Positions 43,958 to 52,958 are shown, numbered from the stretch's first letter. The stretch is 64,000 bases of DNA from Fictibacillus enclensis (GCF_001457035.1 NZ_KQ758617.1:1302001-1366000), one strand, 5' to 3'. Notes: generated from the sequence alone by a model not told the origin. Made by a program: numbers and translations.

Positions 43958-45499
43958 TTAGGCGTTATCCCGCAGCCCGACACCTGTATTTACTTTTACG
44001 AGAATTTCATCAAATTTGCTTTGATCCACGGTCTTTCTTGACAACAGGGTTCCTACGATGGCTCCAATGAAGCCTAACGGAATGGAAACAATACCTGGAT
44101 TGGCAAGCGGGAACAATGGGTCTCCGACGAGAATGGCGACACCCGCTTCCGGAGACCAGACGCTCGGACTGATGGCGACAAGGATCAGGGAACTGAAAAG
44201 GCCTACAAGCATGCCGGTTACAGCACCTGTGGTGTTAAAGCGCTTCCAAAAGACAGTGAGAAGCAAAATCGGCAGGTTAGCACTTGCCGCAACAGCAAAA
44301 GCAAGAGACACTAGGAAGGCTACATTCAGTTTTTGGGCAAAGAGTGCAAGCAGGATGGATAGAACAGCCACACCGATGGAAGCCCATCTTGCGGCATTCA
44401 TTTGCTCTTTTTCGGTTGCCTTTCCCTTGCGCAGGATCTGGCTGTAAAAATCATGTGCAAAGGCAGATGCGGCGGAAAGTACAAGGCCGGCAACCACGGC
44501 AAGAATGGTCGCAAACGCAACCGCTGATACAAAGGCGAACAAGAAATCTCCGCCGAGTGCTCGGGCAAGCAATGGGGCTGCCATATTGCCTGCCGCATTG
44601 GCTTTTACGATACTATCCGTTCCCACAAACGCGGCCGCTCCAAATCCCAGAAAAACCGTCATGATGTAAAAGATGCCGATCAACCATGTGGCATAGACGA
44701 CGGACTTTCTCGCGGTCGGAGCGTCTTTTACTGTAAAAAAACGGATTAGAATGTGCGGCAGGCCGGCTGTACCAAGGACAAGAGCCATGTTGAGAGAAAT
44801 TGTATCCAGCGGGTCTTTGTATTTATTGCCGGGATTCAGGAAACTCTCTCCGAGCGGGGTAGCAGATTTCATATGCTCAAACATCCCTGTTACACTGAAT
44901 CCGAATTTGGCAAAAACCATGACGGAGATAATAAAGGTTCCGATCATGAGCAAAACAGCTTTTACGATCTGTACCCAGCTCGTGGCCATCATGCCGCCAA
45001 ACACCACATAAACCGTCATAAGCACACCGACGATTAATACCGAGGTTGTGTATTTCAAACCGAGCAATAAAGTAATGAGGGCTCCTGCTCCTACGAGCTG
45101 GGCGATCATATAAAAGATGGAAATGGTGATGGTATTCAAGGCGGACACACCCCGGACCTTCCTATCATCAAACCGGGAGGCGATCATATCGGCCATCGTG
45201 TACTTACCAAGGTTTCTGAGCGGTTCGGCCACGAGATAGAGGACGACGAGATAAGCAACGAGAAACCCGATGGAATAAAAGAATCCGTCAAATCCTGACA
45301 GCGCAATAGAACCGGCAATGCCTAAAAACGACGCGGCTGACATGTAATCACCTGCGATGGCAAGACCATTTTGCCATCCTGTCAGGCCGCCGCTTGCAGT
45401 GTAAAAATCGTTTGCATTATTGGTCCGTTTGGCAGCAAAGTATGTTATGACAAGAGTAATGGCAACAATTCCGAGGAACAGCATGAAAGCTGTATTCAT
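43958..45499 (-). CDS. actP: Cation/acetate symporter ActP (solute:sodium symporter)
   Basis: 513 residues, about 13 membrane helices. SSS-family signatures: TNNANDFYTASGGLTGWQNG, AIAGDYMSAASFLGIAG, and GTAGLPHILIRFFTVKDA, typical of ActP/YwcA. Takes up acetate or another short monocarboxylate with Na+ or H+. Its start overlaps the stop of the DUF485 gene in an ATGA junction, the standard pairing for this transporter. Confidence 0.93.
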   Translation of the reverse strand: MNTAFMLFLGIVAITLVITYFAAKRTNNANDFYTASGGLTGWQNGLAIAGDYMSAASFLGIAGSIALSGFDGFFYSIGFLVAYLVVLYLVAEPLRNLGKYTMADMIASRFDDRKVRGVSALNTITISIFYMIAQLVGAGALITLLLGLKYTTSVLIVGVLMTVYVVFGGMMATSWVQIVKAVLLMIGTFIISVMVFAKFGFSVTGMFEHMKSATPLGESFLNPGNKYKDPLDTISLNMALVLGTAGLPHILIRFFTVKDAPTARKSVVYATWLIGIFYIMTVFLGFGAAAFVGTDSIVKANAAGNMAAPLLARALGGDFLFAFVSAVAFATILAVVAGLVLSAASAFAHDFYSQILRKGKATEKEQMNAARWASIGVAVLSILLALFAQKLNVAFLVSLAFAVAASANLPILLLTVFWKRFNTTGAVTGMLVGLFSSLILVAISPSVWSPEAGVAILVGDPLFPLANPGIVSIPLGFIGAIVGTLLSRKTVDQSKFDEILVKVNTGVGLRDNA

Positions 45500-45831
45500 T
45501 TCGTTTTCTCCTTTTCGGATTGAGTGATGACATGATCGGCGATTTGGTCAAATTTTATCGCTTTTCGGGAATAAAGAATGCAAAGCATCCACGTCATGAC
45601 AAACTGGGAAAATGCAAAAATCCAAGCCCAGCTAATGCCACCGACTGCATTCGTATTTAAGATGGTTGAGTAGGACGTCATGATGGGAAGAGTAAAGTAA
45701 AAGACCAGGAAGAAAATCGACATAGGCAGAAGGAATTTCTTTTTTTGGCGAATCAAATTCTGAAAAGACGGGGAAGAAGCAATGGCTGAATAATCGGTTT
45801 GTCCTTTTTTAATCTCTTTTTCGGCTAACAT
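45496..45831 (-). CDS. DUF485 membrane protein (YwcB), ActP partner
   Basis: 111 residues, two predicted membrane helices (KFLLPMSIFFLVFYFTLPIM and WIFAFSQFVMTWMLCILYS). DUF485 proteins (YjcH/YwcB) are encoded next to ActP and probably assist it. The ATG at 45831 lies about 8 bases after GGAGGGG; the frame is open further upstream without a ribosome site. Confidence 0.9.
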   Translation of the reverse strand: MLAEKEIKKGQTDYSAIASSPSFQNLIRQKKKFLLPMSIFFLVFYFTLPIMTSYSTILNTNAVGGISWAWIFAFSQFVMTWMLCILYSRKAIKFDQIADHVITQSEKEKTK

Positions 45832-46038
45832 TTCATCCCCTCCGGAAAATGTAAGTGAGAATCCACGCATGCAACACTCCTTTATCTAATTTTTCAGAAA
45901 AATTTGAACCATCCTTATTATATAGGATGCTTTTCTGTTTATCTACATTTTCTGATATATAGTTGAGCTTTTCGGAAGGTTATAGTATTTTTAGGATATT
46001 TACCATACATATAAAATATAAGAGGGAGGGGAATAGCA

Positions 46039-46719
46039 ATGAGCCTCATTTTAATCAAGCTTGGAATATCAGCATTCCTCGGTTTGGTCATTGGCCTTGA
46101 GCGGGAACTGAAACGAAAACCGGTTGGCCTGAAAACATGCCTGGTCATTTCGATCAGCAGTTGTCTGTTGACAATTGTTTCCATTGAATCAGCAAGCACA
46201 TATTCTGATCTGACAGGAAGAACAATGATGGATCCGATGCGTTTGGCGGCACAAATCGTCAGCGGTATCGGTTTCCTGGGTGCAGGAGTCATATTAAGGC
46301 GGAGCAATGACGTCATTTCAGGGCTGACAACCGCTGCGATGATTTGGGGTGCTTCCGGATTGGGAATTGCATCGGGAGCAGGTTTTTACTTGGAGGCTTC
46401 CGCAGGGGCACTCATGATTCTGATCAGTGTAGAATTGATCCCCATGATCATGAAATGGGTAGGTCCGAAAACGCTGAGGGAAAAAGAAGCTAAAGTACGA
46501 CTCATTGTTCCTGATGGCAGGAATATGACGGAAATGGTTAAAGAAATCAAGAAGAGACAGATGAAAATTTACAATGTGCGTGTGAAGGATCTGGAAAATG
46601 GAATGAGTAAAATGGAACTGACCATTGGAACGTACGATAAAAGATATACAACCGACATTTATTATGATATTAAAGAAATAACAGGAGTACAAAACGTAGA
46701 GATTGAAACGCTTGGATAA
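46039..46719 (+). CDS. MgtC/SapB family membrane protein
   Basis: 226 residues. The N-terminal half holds 4-5 membrane helices with the family pattern FLGLVIGLERELKRKPVGLKT, then AAQIVSGIGFLGAGVILR and LTTAAMIWGASGLGIASGAG. The C-terminal 85 residues form a cytoplasmic ACT-like domain. MgtC in pathogens protects at low Mg2+ and inhibits F-ATPase; the role here is unknown. Divergent from the actP operon. The ATG follows GGGAGGGG. No Mg2+ riboswitch seen in front. Confidence 0.9.
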   Translation: MSLILIKLGISAFLGLVIGLERELKRKPVGLKTCLVISISSCLLTIVSIESASTYSDLTGRTMMDPMRLAAQIVSGIGFLGAGVILRRSNDVISGLTTAAMIWGASGLGIASGAGFYLEASAGALMILISVELIPMIMKWVGPKTLREKEAKVRLIVPDGRNMTEMVKEIKKRQMKIYNVRVKDLENGMSKMELTIGTYDKRYTTDIYYDIKEITGVQNVEIETLG

Positions 46720-46740
46720 AATCATAAGGGAGCTAAGACG

Positions 46741-47307
46741 ATGAAAGCCTTGATTGTTGTGGATTATACGTTTGATTTTGTTGCGGATGAAGGAAAATTG
46801 ACATGCGGTGTTCCGGGCCAGTCCATCGAGAACCGTTTAACAGCCCTTACTAAGCAATTCGTCGAGAATAATGATTTTGTTGTATTTGCGGTTGATTTGC
46901 ATGAAGAAGAGGATACGTACCATCCCGAAATGTCACTGTTTCCGCCTCACAATATTAAAGGGACAAAGGGAAGAGAGCAATACGGAAAGCTTGGAGAGTA
47001 TGTCTCTTCTTTGCTGGCCGAGCAAAATAAGCTGGTGTACTGGATGGATAAAACCAGGTACAGTGCTTTTGCCGGAACCAATCTTGATCTCAAATTGCGG
47101 GAACGCAACATTACAGAAATTCACCTGGTTGGTGTTTGCTCTGATATTTGTGTTTTGCACACCGCGATTGATGCCTATAATAGAGGCTTTACCATTGTCG
47201 TTCATGAGGATGCTGTACAAAGTTTTAATGCCGCCGGCCATGATTGGGCGCTTCAGCATTTCACCAATGTCATTGGAGCCAGAGTCGTAAACGAGAGCTC
47301 GTTTTAG
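46741..47307 (+). CDS. pncA: Nicotinamidase PncA (isochorismatase fold)
   Basis: Hydrolyses nicotinamide to nicotinate for NAD salvage. 188 residues. Catalytic triad Asp8, Lys104 and Cys137 (ALIVVDYTFDF, WMDKTRYSAF, GVCSDICVLHTA); DLHEEEDTYHPE supplies metal ligands. Similar to B. subtilis YueJ. Follows the mgtC-type gene by 21 bases on the same strand, likely one transcript. Confidence 0.92.
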   Translation: MKALIVVDYTFDFVADEGKLTCGVPGQSIENRLTALTKQFVENNDFVVFAVDLHEEEDTYHPEMSLFPPHNIKGTKGREQYGKLGEYVSSLLAEQNKLVYWMDKTRYSAFAGTNLDLKLRERNITEIHLVGVCSDICVLHTAIDAYNRGFTIVVHEDAVQSFNAAGHDWALQHFTNVIGARVVNESSF

Positions 47308-47336
47308 TTAAAAAGGATCCTGGAAGGAATGGTAAC

Positions 47337-48008
47337 ATGGGAAAAACGGCAGTGATTGCCGGAGCTACAGGACTTGTCGGGTGGGAATTACTCCATTTGC
47401 TGGCAGAAAGCAATAGGTATGAGCGTACTATTGTGTTTGCTCGAAGGAAAACAGGCATCAGCCATAAGAAAGTGACAGAAGTAATCACAGATTTTAACGG
47501 CCTTGAAGAGCACAAACATTACTTTAGTGCCGCAGATGTATTTTGCTGCCTTGGTACAACGATAAAAAAGGCAAAGACGAAGGAGAATTTCAGACAGGTT
47601 GATCATCATTATCCCGTTGTGATGTCCCATATTGCGGCCGATCAGGGAGCACATTCCTTTCAGGTAATTTCCGCACTGGGTGCAGATATGGAGTCACGTT
47701 TTTTCTATAGCAGGGTTAAGGGAGAGATGGAGCGTGACGTGGCAAAAGAAGGTGTGCCATTGATCGGAATATTCCGCCCGTCTCTGTTAACCGGCGAGCG
47801 TGAGGAGTTCCGGGCAGGAGAACGAGCTGCTGACTGGATTGCCGGTCGGCTTTCCTTTTTGTTCAAAGGTGGTCTTAAAAAATACCGCCCTGTAAAAGCG
47901 AGTTCGGTCGCCGCTGCCATGTTTGAGTTTGCCCAAAAAGAAAAAACAGGGGTTCATCTCATTTCATCGGAAGAGATGAATGAGTTCTCCTATTCTCTTA
48001 ATAAGTGA
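47337..48008 (+). CDS. NAD(P)-binding oxidoreductase (YraR-like)
   Basis: 223 residues, atypical short-chain dehydrogenase. Nucleotide site KTAVIAGATGLVGWELLHLL at the N-terminus; FCCLGTTIKKAKTKENFRQVDHHYP, then SALGADMESRFFYSRVKGEME with the active-site Tyr-xxx-Lys (YSRVK). Substrate unknown. ATG at 47337 behind GGAAGGAATGG. Follows pncA by 29 bases. Confidence 0.88.
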   Translation: MGKTAVIAGATGLVGWELLHLLAESNRYERTIVFARRKTGISHKKVTEVITDFNGLEEHKHYFSAADVFCCLGTTIKKAKTKENFRQVDHHYPVVMSHIAADQGAHSFQVISALGADMESRFFYSRVKGEMERDVAKEGVPLIGIFRPSLLTGEREEFRAGERAADWIAGRLSFLFKGGLKKYRPVKASSVAAAMFEFAQKEKTGVHLISSEEMNEFSYSLNK

Positions 48009-48072
48009 AATCAGTTTCTTCGATTTGGATTATGGGCTATAATGACAATACAGATTGATTTGGAGGGATATT

Positions 48073-48504
48073 ATGAACGCTTACGAAGAGTACATGAAGC
48101 AAATGGCCCAGCCGATGAGAGCCGAGCTTACAAATGCAGGGTTCAAAGAATTAACAACACCAGAAGAAGTGGACGGTTTTATGGAAAATGCAGAGGGAAC
48201 TTCTCTTGTTTTCATCAATTCCGTGTGCGGTTGTGCTGCAGGATTGGCCAGGCCATCGGCAATTTATTCACTTAACCATGAAGCAAAACCCGATCATTTG
48301 GTTACGGTTTTTGCCGGACAAGATAAAGAAGCAACCGCAAAAATGAGAGAATATTTTGAAGGGTATCCTCCTTCTTCTCCGTCCATGGCCCTATTAAAAG
48401 GCAAAGAAGTGGTTCACTTTATTCACCGCCACGATATTGAAAACCACAGTGCGGAAGAGATTGTCGGAAACCTTGTGAACGCTTATAACAACTATAATAA
48501 ATAA
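48073..48504 (+). CDS. brxA: Bacilliredoxin BrxA (YphP family)
   Basis: 143 residues, thioredoxin fold with the CGC active site (Cys52, Cys54) in INSVCGCAAGLARP. Removes bacillithiol from S-bacillithiolated proteins under oxidative stress. The N-terminus NAYEEYMKQMAQPMRAELT is closer to BrxA (YphP) than BrxB (YqiW). The ATG follows TTGGAGGGATATT. Confidence 0.94.
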   Translation: MNAYEEYMKQMAQPMRAELTNAGFKELTTPEEVDGFMENAEGTSLVFINSVCGCAAGLARPSAIYSLNHEAKPDHLVTVFAGQDKEATAKMREYFEGYPPSSPSMALLKGKEVVHFIHRHDIENHSAEEIVGNLVNAYNNYNK

Positions 48505-48519
48505 ACCATACCAATACCG

Positions 48520-48565
48520 GAATCTTCAGAGGAAGCTTTTGCGATCCTCTGAAGATTCTTTTTTT
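48520..48565 (+). terminator. brxA terminator
   Basis: Perfect 14-bp stem GAATCTTCAGAGGA/TCCTCTGAAGATTC with an 11-nt loop and seven T residues. Confidence 0.92.
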
Positions 48566-48630
48566 ATGCAGAGAATAGGAGATAAGTAGGACAAATAATC
48601 AACTTATTTTGAAAAATATTCAGAAAACAA

Positions 48631-48659
48631 TTGCACTTTCTTTTTACATGTCATATAGT
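48631..48659 (+). promoter_or_regulatory. SigA promoter of the ammonium transporter operon
   Basis: TTGCAC (48631-48636), 17-bp spacer, TATAGT (48654-48659). Predicted start near 48666. Confidence 0.7.
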
Positions 48660-48671
48660 ATACCTATCAGA

Positions 48672-48688
48672 TGTTAGAAAACATGACA
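48672..48688 (+). promoter_or_regulatory. GlnR/TnrA-type nitrogen box
   Basis: TGTTAGAAAACATGACA matches TGTNAN-A-WWW-TNTNACA except one position (C for T). It lies at about +7 to +23 of the predicted transcript, a repressor-like position, and overlaps no gene. TnrA-activated promoters usually carry the site near -49; none is seen there. Confidence 0.7.
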
Positions 48689-48710
48689 TGAAGAAGGGTG
48701 GAGATGTAAC

Positions 48711-50009
48711 ATGAAGGAAAGTACGATCATGATGTACATGGATTCTCTTTGGGTGATGGTTGCAGCAATCCTGGTAATTGGGATGCAGGCTGGATTTGCG
48801 CTCCTTGAAGCGGGATCGACACGAATGAAGAATTCGGGGCATGTTGCCGGAAAGCAAATTTTGAGTTTTGCCCTTGCCACGATTGCTTTTTGGGCTGTCG
48901 GATTTGGAATCACTTTCGGGGAGGGCAACAGCTTATTTGGGACTTCTGGTTGGATGCTAGGGGGCGACAGCAAGACATTCGAGGCTTTATCCTGGGCCAA
49001 TGTGCCACTGTCACTTAAATTTTTGTTTCAATTGGCGTTCGTCGGTGTATCACTGGCCATTGCGTGGGGAGGATTTGCCGAGCGTGCGAAATTATCCGTT
49101 TATTTTATTTTCGGCATCGTCTTCACTGTTTTAATTTATCCGGTCATCGGTCACTGGGTTTGGGGCGGTGGATGGCTGGGAGAAATGGGGATGCAGGATT
49201 TTGCCGGCTCAACGGTTGTCCATCTTCAGGGAGCAATTGCTGCTCTAGTGGCTACGCTTCTTCTTGGGCCGCGGATTGGGAAGTTCAATAAGGATCGGAC
49301 ACCGAACCTTATTCCGGGTCATAACCAGGTCTATACGGTGCTTGGCGGAATTATTCTTTGGATTGGCTGGTTCGGATTTAATGCAGGAAGCACGATGGGT
49401 ACTGCGGATGGATTTTTTGGCTATGTTGCCTTGACTACTAATTTGGCAGCGGCCGCCGGTGCAATCGGTGCAATCCTGACTTCTAAGTTTCTGACAGGGA
49501 AAGCGGATATTCCTGCAATGGTCAATGGCGTTCTTGCCGCTTTGGTGGCTATTACTGCAGCATGTGCCTTTGTGGAAGCCTGGGCAACTATTGTGATCGG
49601 ATTCTTTGCAGGGGCGTTTACTTTCTGGACGTCGGTCTATTTTGAAAGAAAAGGGATTGATGATCCGATTTATGCTTTTTCTGTTCATGGGATTGCCGGT
49701 ATTATTGGTACGATTTCGACCGGTTTTTTTGCCTCTCCTCGTCTCGTGGAACAGACTGGCGTAGGGAAAGCAGGACTTTTTTATGGCGGAGGCTTTGATC
49801 AATTGTTTGTTCAAACGATCGGTGTTATTGGTGCAGCAGTTTATGTCGGAGTTATTTCTTTCATTTTATTGTTTGTCATGAAGAAACTTGTCGGCCTTCG
49901 GGTAACCCCGGAGCAGGAGATTTCCGGACTGGATATCAGTGAACATGGTTCATACGGTTACCCTGAGCACCTTGATCCTTCACTTACCAGCGCAAAGAAA
50001 GCCAATTAG
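48711..50009 (+). CDS. amtB: Ammonium transporter AmtB (NrgA)
   Basis: 432 residues, 11-12 membrane helices. Begins with the short periplasmic N-terminus MMYMDSLWVMVAAILVIGMQ. Signatures FALLEAGSTRMKN, DFAGSTVVHLQGAIAALVA, and the pore histidines in VVHLQG and SVHGIAGIIGT. Takes up ammonium when nitrogen is scarce. In B. subtilis it is followed by the PII gene nrgB; here instead come a nucleotidyltransferase and an exonuclease. The ATG follows GGGTGGAGATGTAAC. Confidence 0.96.
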   Translation: MKESTIMMYMDSLWVMVAAILVIGMQAGFALLEAGSTRMKNSGHVAGKQILSFALATIAFWAVGFGITFGEGNSLFGTSGWMLGGDSKTFEALSWANVPLSLKFLFQLAFVGVSLAIAWGGFAERAKLSVYFIFGIVFTVLIYPVIGHWVWGGGWLGEMGMQDFAGSTVVHLQGAIAALVATLLLGPRIGKFNKDRTPNLIPGHNQVYTVLGGIILWIGWFGFNAGSTMGTADGFFGYVALTTNLAAAAGAIGAILTSKFLTGKADIPAMVNGVLAALVAITAACAFVEAWATIVIGFFAGAFTFWTSVYFERKGIDDPIYAFSVHGIAGIIGTISTGFFASPRLVEQTGVGKAGLFYGGGFDQLFVQTIGVIGAAVYVGVISFILLFVMKKLVGLRVTPEQEISGLDISEHGSYGYPEHLDPSLTSAKKAN

Positions 50010-50013
50010 GTCC

Positions 50014-51123
50014 ATGTTGAATCTTTTTGATGAATCCAAAGGCAAACAGGATGCCCTTGAGATTCTTAGCGTAAAGGAAAGGGTGCAAAAAGCGGCTACA
50101 CTAGAAGAATTGCGAAGAATCCACGAGAAGTTTATCTCGTGGATTCAGGCGTTGCAGGATTCCCAGCATTCGACTGGGGAAGTATATGCTCAACTGAATG
50201 AAGCGCACGATGTGATGGCGAGGAAGGCGGTTTCCTTTGCATACGACCATGTAATTCAGGAGATCGGGGAGCCTGAAGGGAATTTTTGTTTTTTCAGCAT
50301 GGGGTCAAATGCAAGACAAGAACAGACAATCTGGACGGACCAGGATAATGGGCTGATCCATGATTTCGGATTGGATCAGGAGAAGGCTGAACGATTTTCG
50401 AGGGAATTCTCTGAAGCGTCCGTTCATTATCTTTCTGAGGCTGGCTATCCTTTATGCCCTGGGAATGTGATGGCATCCAATCCCCGTTGGAGACACAGTG
50501 AAAGCGAATGGAAAACACAGCTGGCCGCCTACTGGAACGAGGCGAGTGAGTATGATTTAAAATATTTGATGATGCTGTTGGACACCAGGCCAATTTTCGG
50601 TAATCCCGGGCTTTTGTATCAACTGCGAGCCTGGTACCTTCATGAACTTCGGCAACATCCGAAAGTACTCATGAAGATGTCCTCGCTTGCAGGGTCTCAT
50701 GATATACCGATTAACTTTGCAGGAATGATATTCACAGAACGATGGGGGAAATTCGCTGGCCGTTTTGATGTAAAGCAAGGTGTTTTTGCTCCCTTTACAA
50801 ATGCTGTTAAAGTTTTGGCTGTGATCAGCAACGTTGAAGAATCTTCAACACGGGAAAGATTGATTGTTTTAGAGGGACGGGGAGAGCTATCCAGGGTTCA
50901 ACTGGAAGATTGTCTTCTGGCCTATGATTTTCTTCTGCACCTGCGGCTCTGTCATTCTGTGAAAGCCAGGGACAATGATGACAAGCTGGATTATCATATC
51001 CAGTTAAACCGTTTGGGAACCAAACGGGTTCACCAGTTGAAGGATACGATGCGACTTGTAAAATGGCTGCAAAAAAAGATAAAAAAGAGAGGAATACAGT
51101 TTGAACAATCAACCGGGTTTTGA
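50014..51123 (+). CDS. DUF294-type putative nucleotidyltransferase
   Basis: 369 residues. Nucleotidyltransferase motif MGSNARQEQTIWTDQDNG (Gly97-Ser98, Asp109, Asp111) has the GS-x10-DxD layout of the GlnD/DUF294 class; TRPIFGN follows, then a helical C-terminal domain from about 190. The CBS and cNMP-binding domains often found in front of DUF294 are absent. Starts 4 bases after amtB (weak ribosome site, probably coupled). Substrate unknown; by family it might add NMP to a protein. No PII gene is next to it. Confidence 0.82.
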   Translation: MLNLFDESKGKQDALEILSVKERVQKAATLEELRRIHEKFISWIQALQDSQHSTGEVYAQLNEAHDVMARKAVSFAYDHVIQEIGEPEGNFCFFSMGSNARQEQTIWTDQDNGLIHDFGLDQEKAERFSREFSEASVHYLSEAGYPLCPGNVMASNPRWRHSESEWKTQLAAYWNEASEYDLKYLMMLLDTRPIFGNPGLLYQLRAWYLHELRQHPKVLMKMSSLAGSHDIPINFAGMIFTERWGKFAGRFDVKQGVFAPFTNAVKVLAVISNVEESSTRERLIVLEGRGELSRVQLEDCLLAYDFLLHLRLCHSVKARDNDDKLDYHIQLNRLGTKRVHQLKDTMRLVKWLQKKIKKRGIQFEQSTGF

Positions 51124-51838
51124 CGGAAATCTGAAGCAGTTCATGAACCGCTTGTTCAATCTGGGCCTGAAAAGAGGAGAAGTACCGCCAGGGAGCCCCG
51201 GGTCCTTTCAGCATGAAGCCTGGATCAGGAGGATGCTGAAGGAAAAAGCGTCCAGGCGCGCTGATCTCCAAACCCGCTTGGAAGATGTCCTGTTTATTGT
51301 GCTGGATACAGAGACAACTGGTTTCCGGCCGGAGCATGGAGACCAGATCTTTTCGGTGGCAGCTGCGCGTATCCAAAACCGATCGGTTATTGGTGAGTTT
51401 CGTAGTTTAATCAATCCGGGAATAGAGATTCCGAAAGAAATTAGTCTGCTTACCGGCATTACCACAAAAGATGTAAAAGAGGCACCGGCATTGGATGAAA
51501 AAGCAGAAGAAATTCTGGGCTTTTTATCTGGAGGTATTGTTATTGGATATCATATTTCTCATGATTATGCGTTCTTGAACCATTACTTGTGGAGAAGATA
51601 TCGTTCTTCCTTAAAACAGCCGGCCCTGGAACTGGCTCTCCTGACAGAACGTCTCACCGGGGAGGGCCCTTTTCCGAGCCTGGACAGTGCTGCCGATTAT
51701 TTTAATATTCCCTGTCAGAACCGGCACCAGGCGGATGCTGATGTAAGGATTATGAGCAGTTTGCTGATGAACCTGTTGCGGTTATGTATTGAAAAGGGAA
51801 TAGAGACACTGGAAGACTTGTATATTCATATCAAATAG
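51101..51838 (+). CDS. DnaQ-like 3'-5' exonuclease
   Basis: 245 residues. DEDDh exonuclease: Exo I VLDTETTGF (Asp69, Glu71), Exo II GYHISHDYAFLNHYL, Exo III HQADADVRIM. About 60 extra residues precede the domain (FDGNLKQFMNRLFNLGLK). Starts with TTG at 51101, 23 bases inside the upstream gene, behind GAGAGGAA, so it is translationally coupled. DUF294 and DnaQ-like genes are neighbours in other bacteria too, often beside actP; actP lies 5 kb away here. Confidence 0.9.
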   Translation: MNNQPGFDGNLKQFMNRLFNLGLKRGEVPPGSPGSFQHEAWIRRMLKEKASRRADLQTRLEDVLFIVLDTETTGFRPEHGDQIFSVAAARIQNRSVIGEFRSLINPGIEIPKEISLLTGITTKDVKEAPALDEKAEEILGFLSGGIVIGYHISHDYAFLNHYLWRRYRSSLKQPALELALLTERLTGEGPFPSLDSAADYFNIPCQNRHQADADVRIMSSLLMNLLRLCIEKGIETLEDLYIHIK

Positions 51839-51839
51839 T

Positions 51840-51872
51840 AAAGCAGGAGCGATTTTTCGCCCCTGCTTTTTA
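51840..51872. terminator. Bidirectional terminator, exonuclease / YjcZ-like gene
   Basis: Stem AGCAGGAGCGA/TCGCCCCTGCT with T-run; ends at the stop codon of the convergent gene. Confidence 0.85.
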
Positions 51873-52253
51873 TTAATGACTTTTTGTGCTGCTGCATGAA
51901 CTGCTGCTGGAGCTGCTGCTTTCGCAACGTTCCTCGCCGTCAAATCCGGACCAGCAGGAGCAGCCAATAATGATTAACAAAATAAAGAGCACGATGAGCA
52001 GGGTAAATCCGAAGTGTCCGCCATAACCACCATAGCCTCCGTATCCGCCGCCATAACCATAATCATAACACGGTGTTCCTCCGTATCCGTAACCGCCATA
52101 TCCGTGGTCATAGACGGGTGCTGCAAGGGCAGTTGGTACGTTGAGCGGCTTGTTTAATGGGATGTTCACGGGTTTGTTTACCGGCATATTGACAGGGGCG
52201 TTCACAGGTTTATTTGCCGGGGCCATAGGTACATTTATTTTTTTGTTTTCCAT
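51873..52253 (-). CDS. YjcZ-like sporulation protein with Pro/Val/Asn repeats
   Basis: 126 residues in four blocks: a repeat block of [PVLI]-N-x-P units (PVNAPVNMPVNKPVNIPLNK), a Gly/Tyr-rich block (YGGYGYGGTPCYDYGYGGG), one membrane helix FGFTLLIVLFILLIIIGCSCW, and a Ser-rich end with eight Ser in a row plus Cys. The Gly/Tyr block plus helix is the YjcZ hallmark. The repeat and Ser/Cys blocks are additions. Likely a spore coat or membrane component. ATG at 52253 behind GGAGGGA. Confidence 0.78.
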   Translation of the reverse strand: MENKKINVPMAPANKPVNAPVNMPVNKPVNIPLNKPLNVPTALAAPVYDHGYGGYGYGGTPCYDYGYGGGYGGYGGYGGHFGFTLLIVLFILLIIIGCSCWSGFDGEERCESSSSSSSSCSSTKSH

Positions 52254-52352
52254 TATTGTCCCTCCGTTAATCAATAATATAGGTATATATCACCCTACAG
52301 CCTATGTACGTTTGCCCTGGTCGGTAACGGACAAATGCGGATTTTTTTAAAA

Positions 52353-52382
52353 TAAAAAAAACGTTCCTTCCCGGAACGTTTA
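52353..52382 (-). terminator. plsY terminator
   Basis: Stem AACGTTCC/GGAACGTT; on the minus strand followed by a T-run of eight. The plsY stop is inside it. Confidence 0.85.
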
Positions 52383-52958
52383 AAGCCATGTAATCTTTGG
52401 CTCTGTTTTGGATATGATTCTCACAATGTTGGTACGGTGACGATAAAGAAGAAACAGCAGAAATGCCGTCATTACCACCGTAAGAAGCACGTCCTGTACG
52501 ATCAGTCCGTAGACAACAGCTGCCGAGCACGCGATGAGGGAAGAAAGAGACACATACTTGCTCAGGTAAAGGACAACAAAAAATACAGCCACAAGGACGA
52601 CGAACATAAGGGGAGCATAAAACAATAAAATCCCCGCTGATGTGGCAACCGCCTTACCGCCCCTAAACTTTGCGAAAATAGGATAGCAATGGCCGAGCAC
52701 TGCCGGAATTCCGGCAATAAGGATATGAAGATCCGTATGAAACAAAACGGGAAGAGATGCGGCAAGGGTTCCTTTAAGGATGTCCGAAATGGTTACAATA
52801 AAGCCTGCTTTTTTTCCAAGGATCCGGAAGGTGTTCGTTCCTCCGAGATTTCCGCTTCCGTGCTGTCTGATGTCAATGCCGTAGCCCCACTTGCCTACAA
52901 TGAGCGCAAAAGGAACCGATCCAATAACGTAAGATAATAACAGAATGAAAAATACCAT
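52380..52958 (-). CDS. plsY: Glycerol-3-phosphate acyltransferase PlsY
   Basis: Transfers acyl groups from acyl-phosphate to glycerol-3-phosphate, first step of phospholipid synthesis. 192 residues, five membrane helices. Signatures [36 protein letters not shown], and [22 protein letters not shown] chose ATG at 52958 behind AAAGGTG; the frame extends about 50 residues upstream without family resemblance. Confidence 0.95.
   Translation of the reverse strand: MVFFILLLSYVIGSVPFALIVGKWGYGIDIRQHGSGNLGGTNTFRILGKKAGFIVTISDILKGTLAASLPVLFHTDLHILIAGIPAVLGHCYPIFAKFRGGKAVATSAGILLFYAPLMFVVLVAVFFVVLYLSKYVSLSSLIACSAAVVYGLIVQDVLLTVVMTAFLLFLLYRHRTNIVRIISKTEPKITWL

Noticed and set aside
49245-49814. 189-codon minus-strand frame inside amtB
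   Set aside because: Antisense to conserved transporter sequence with no start signal.
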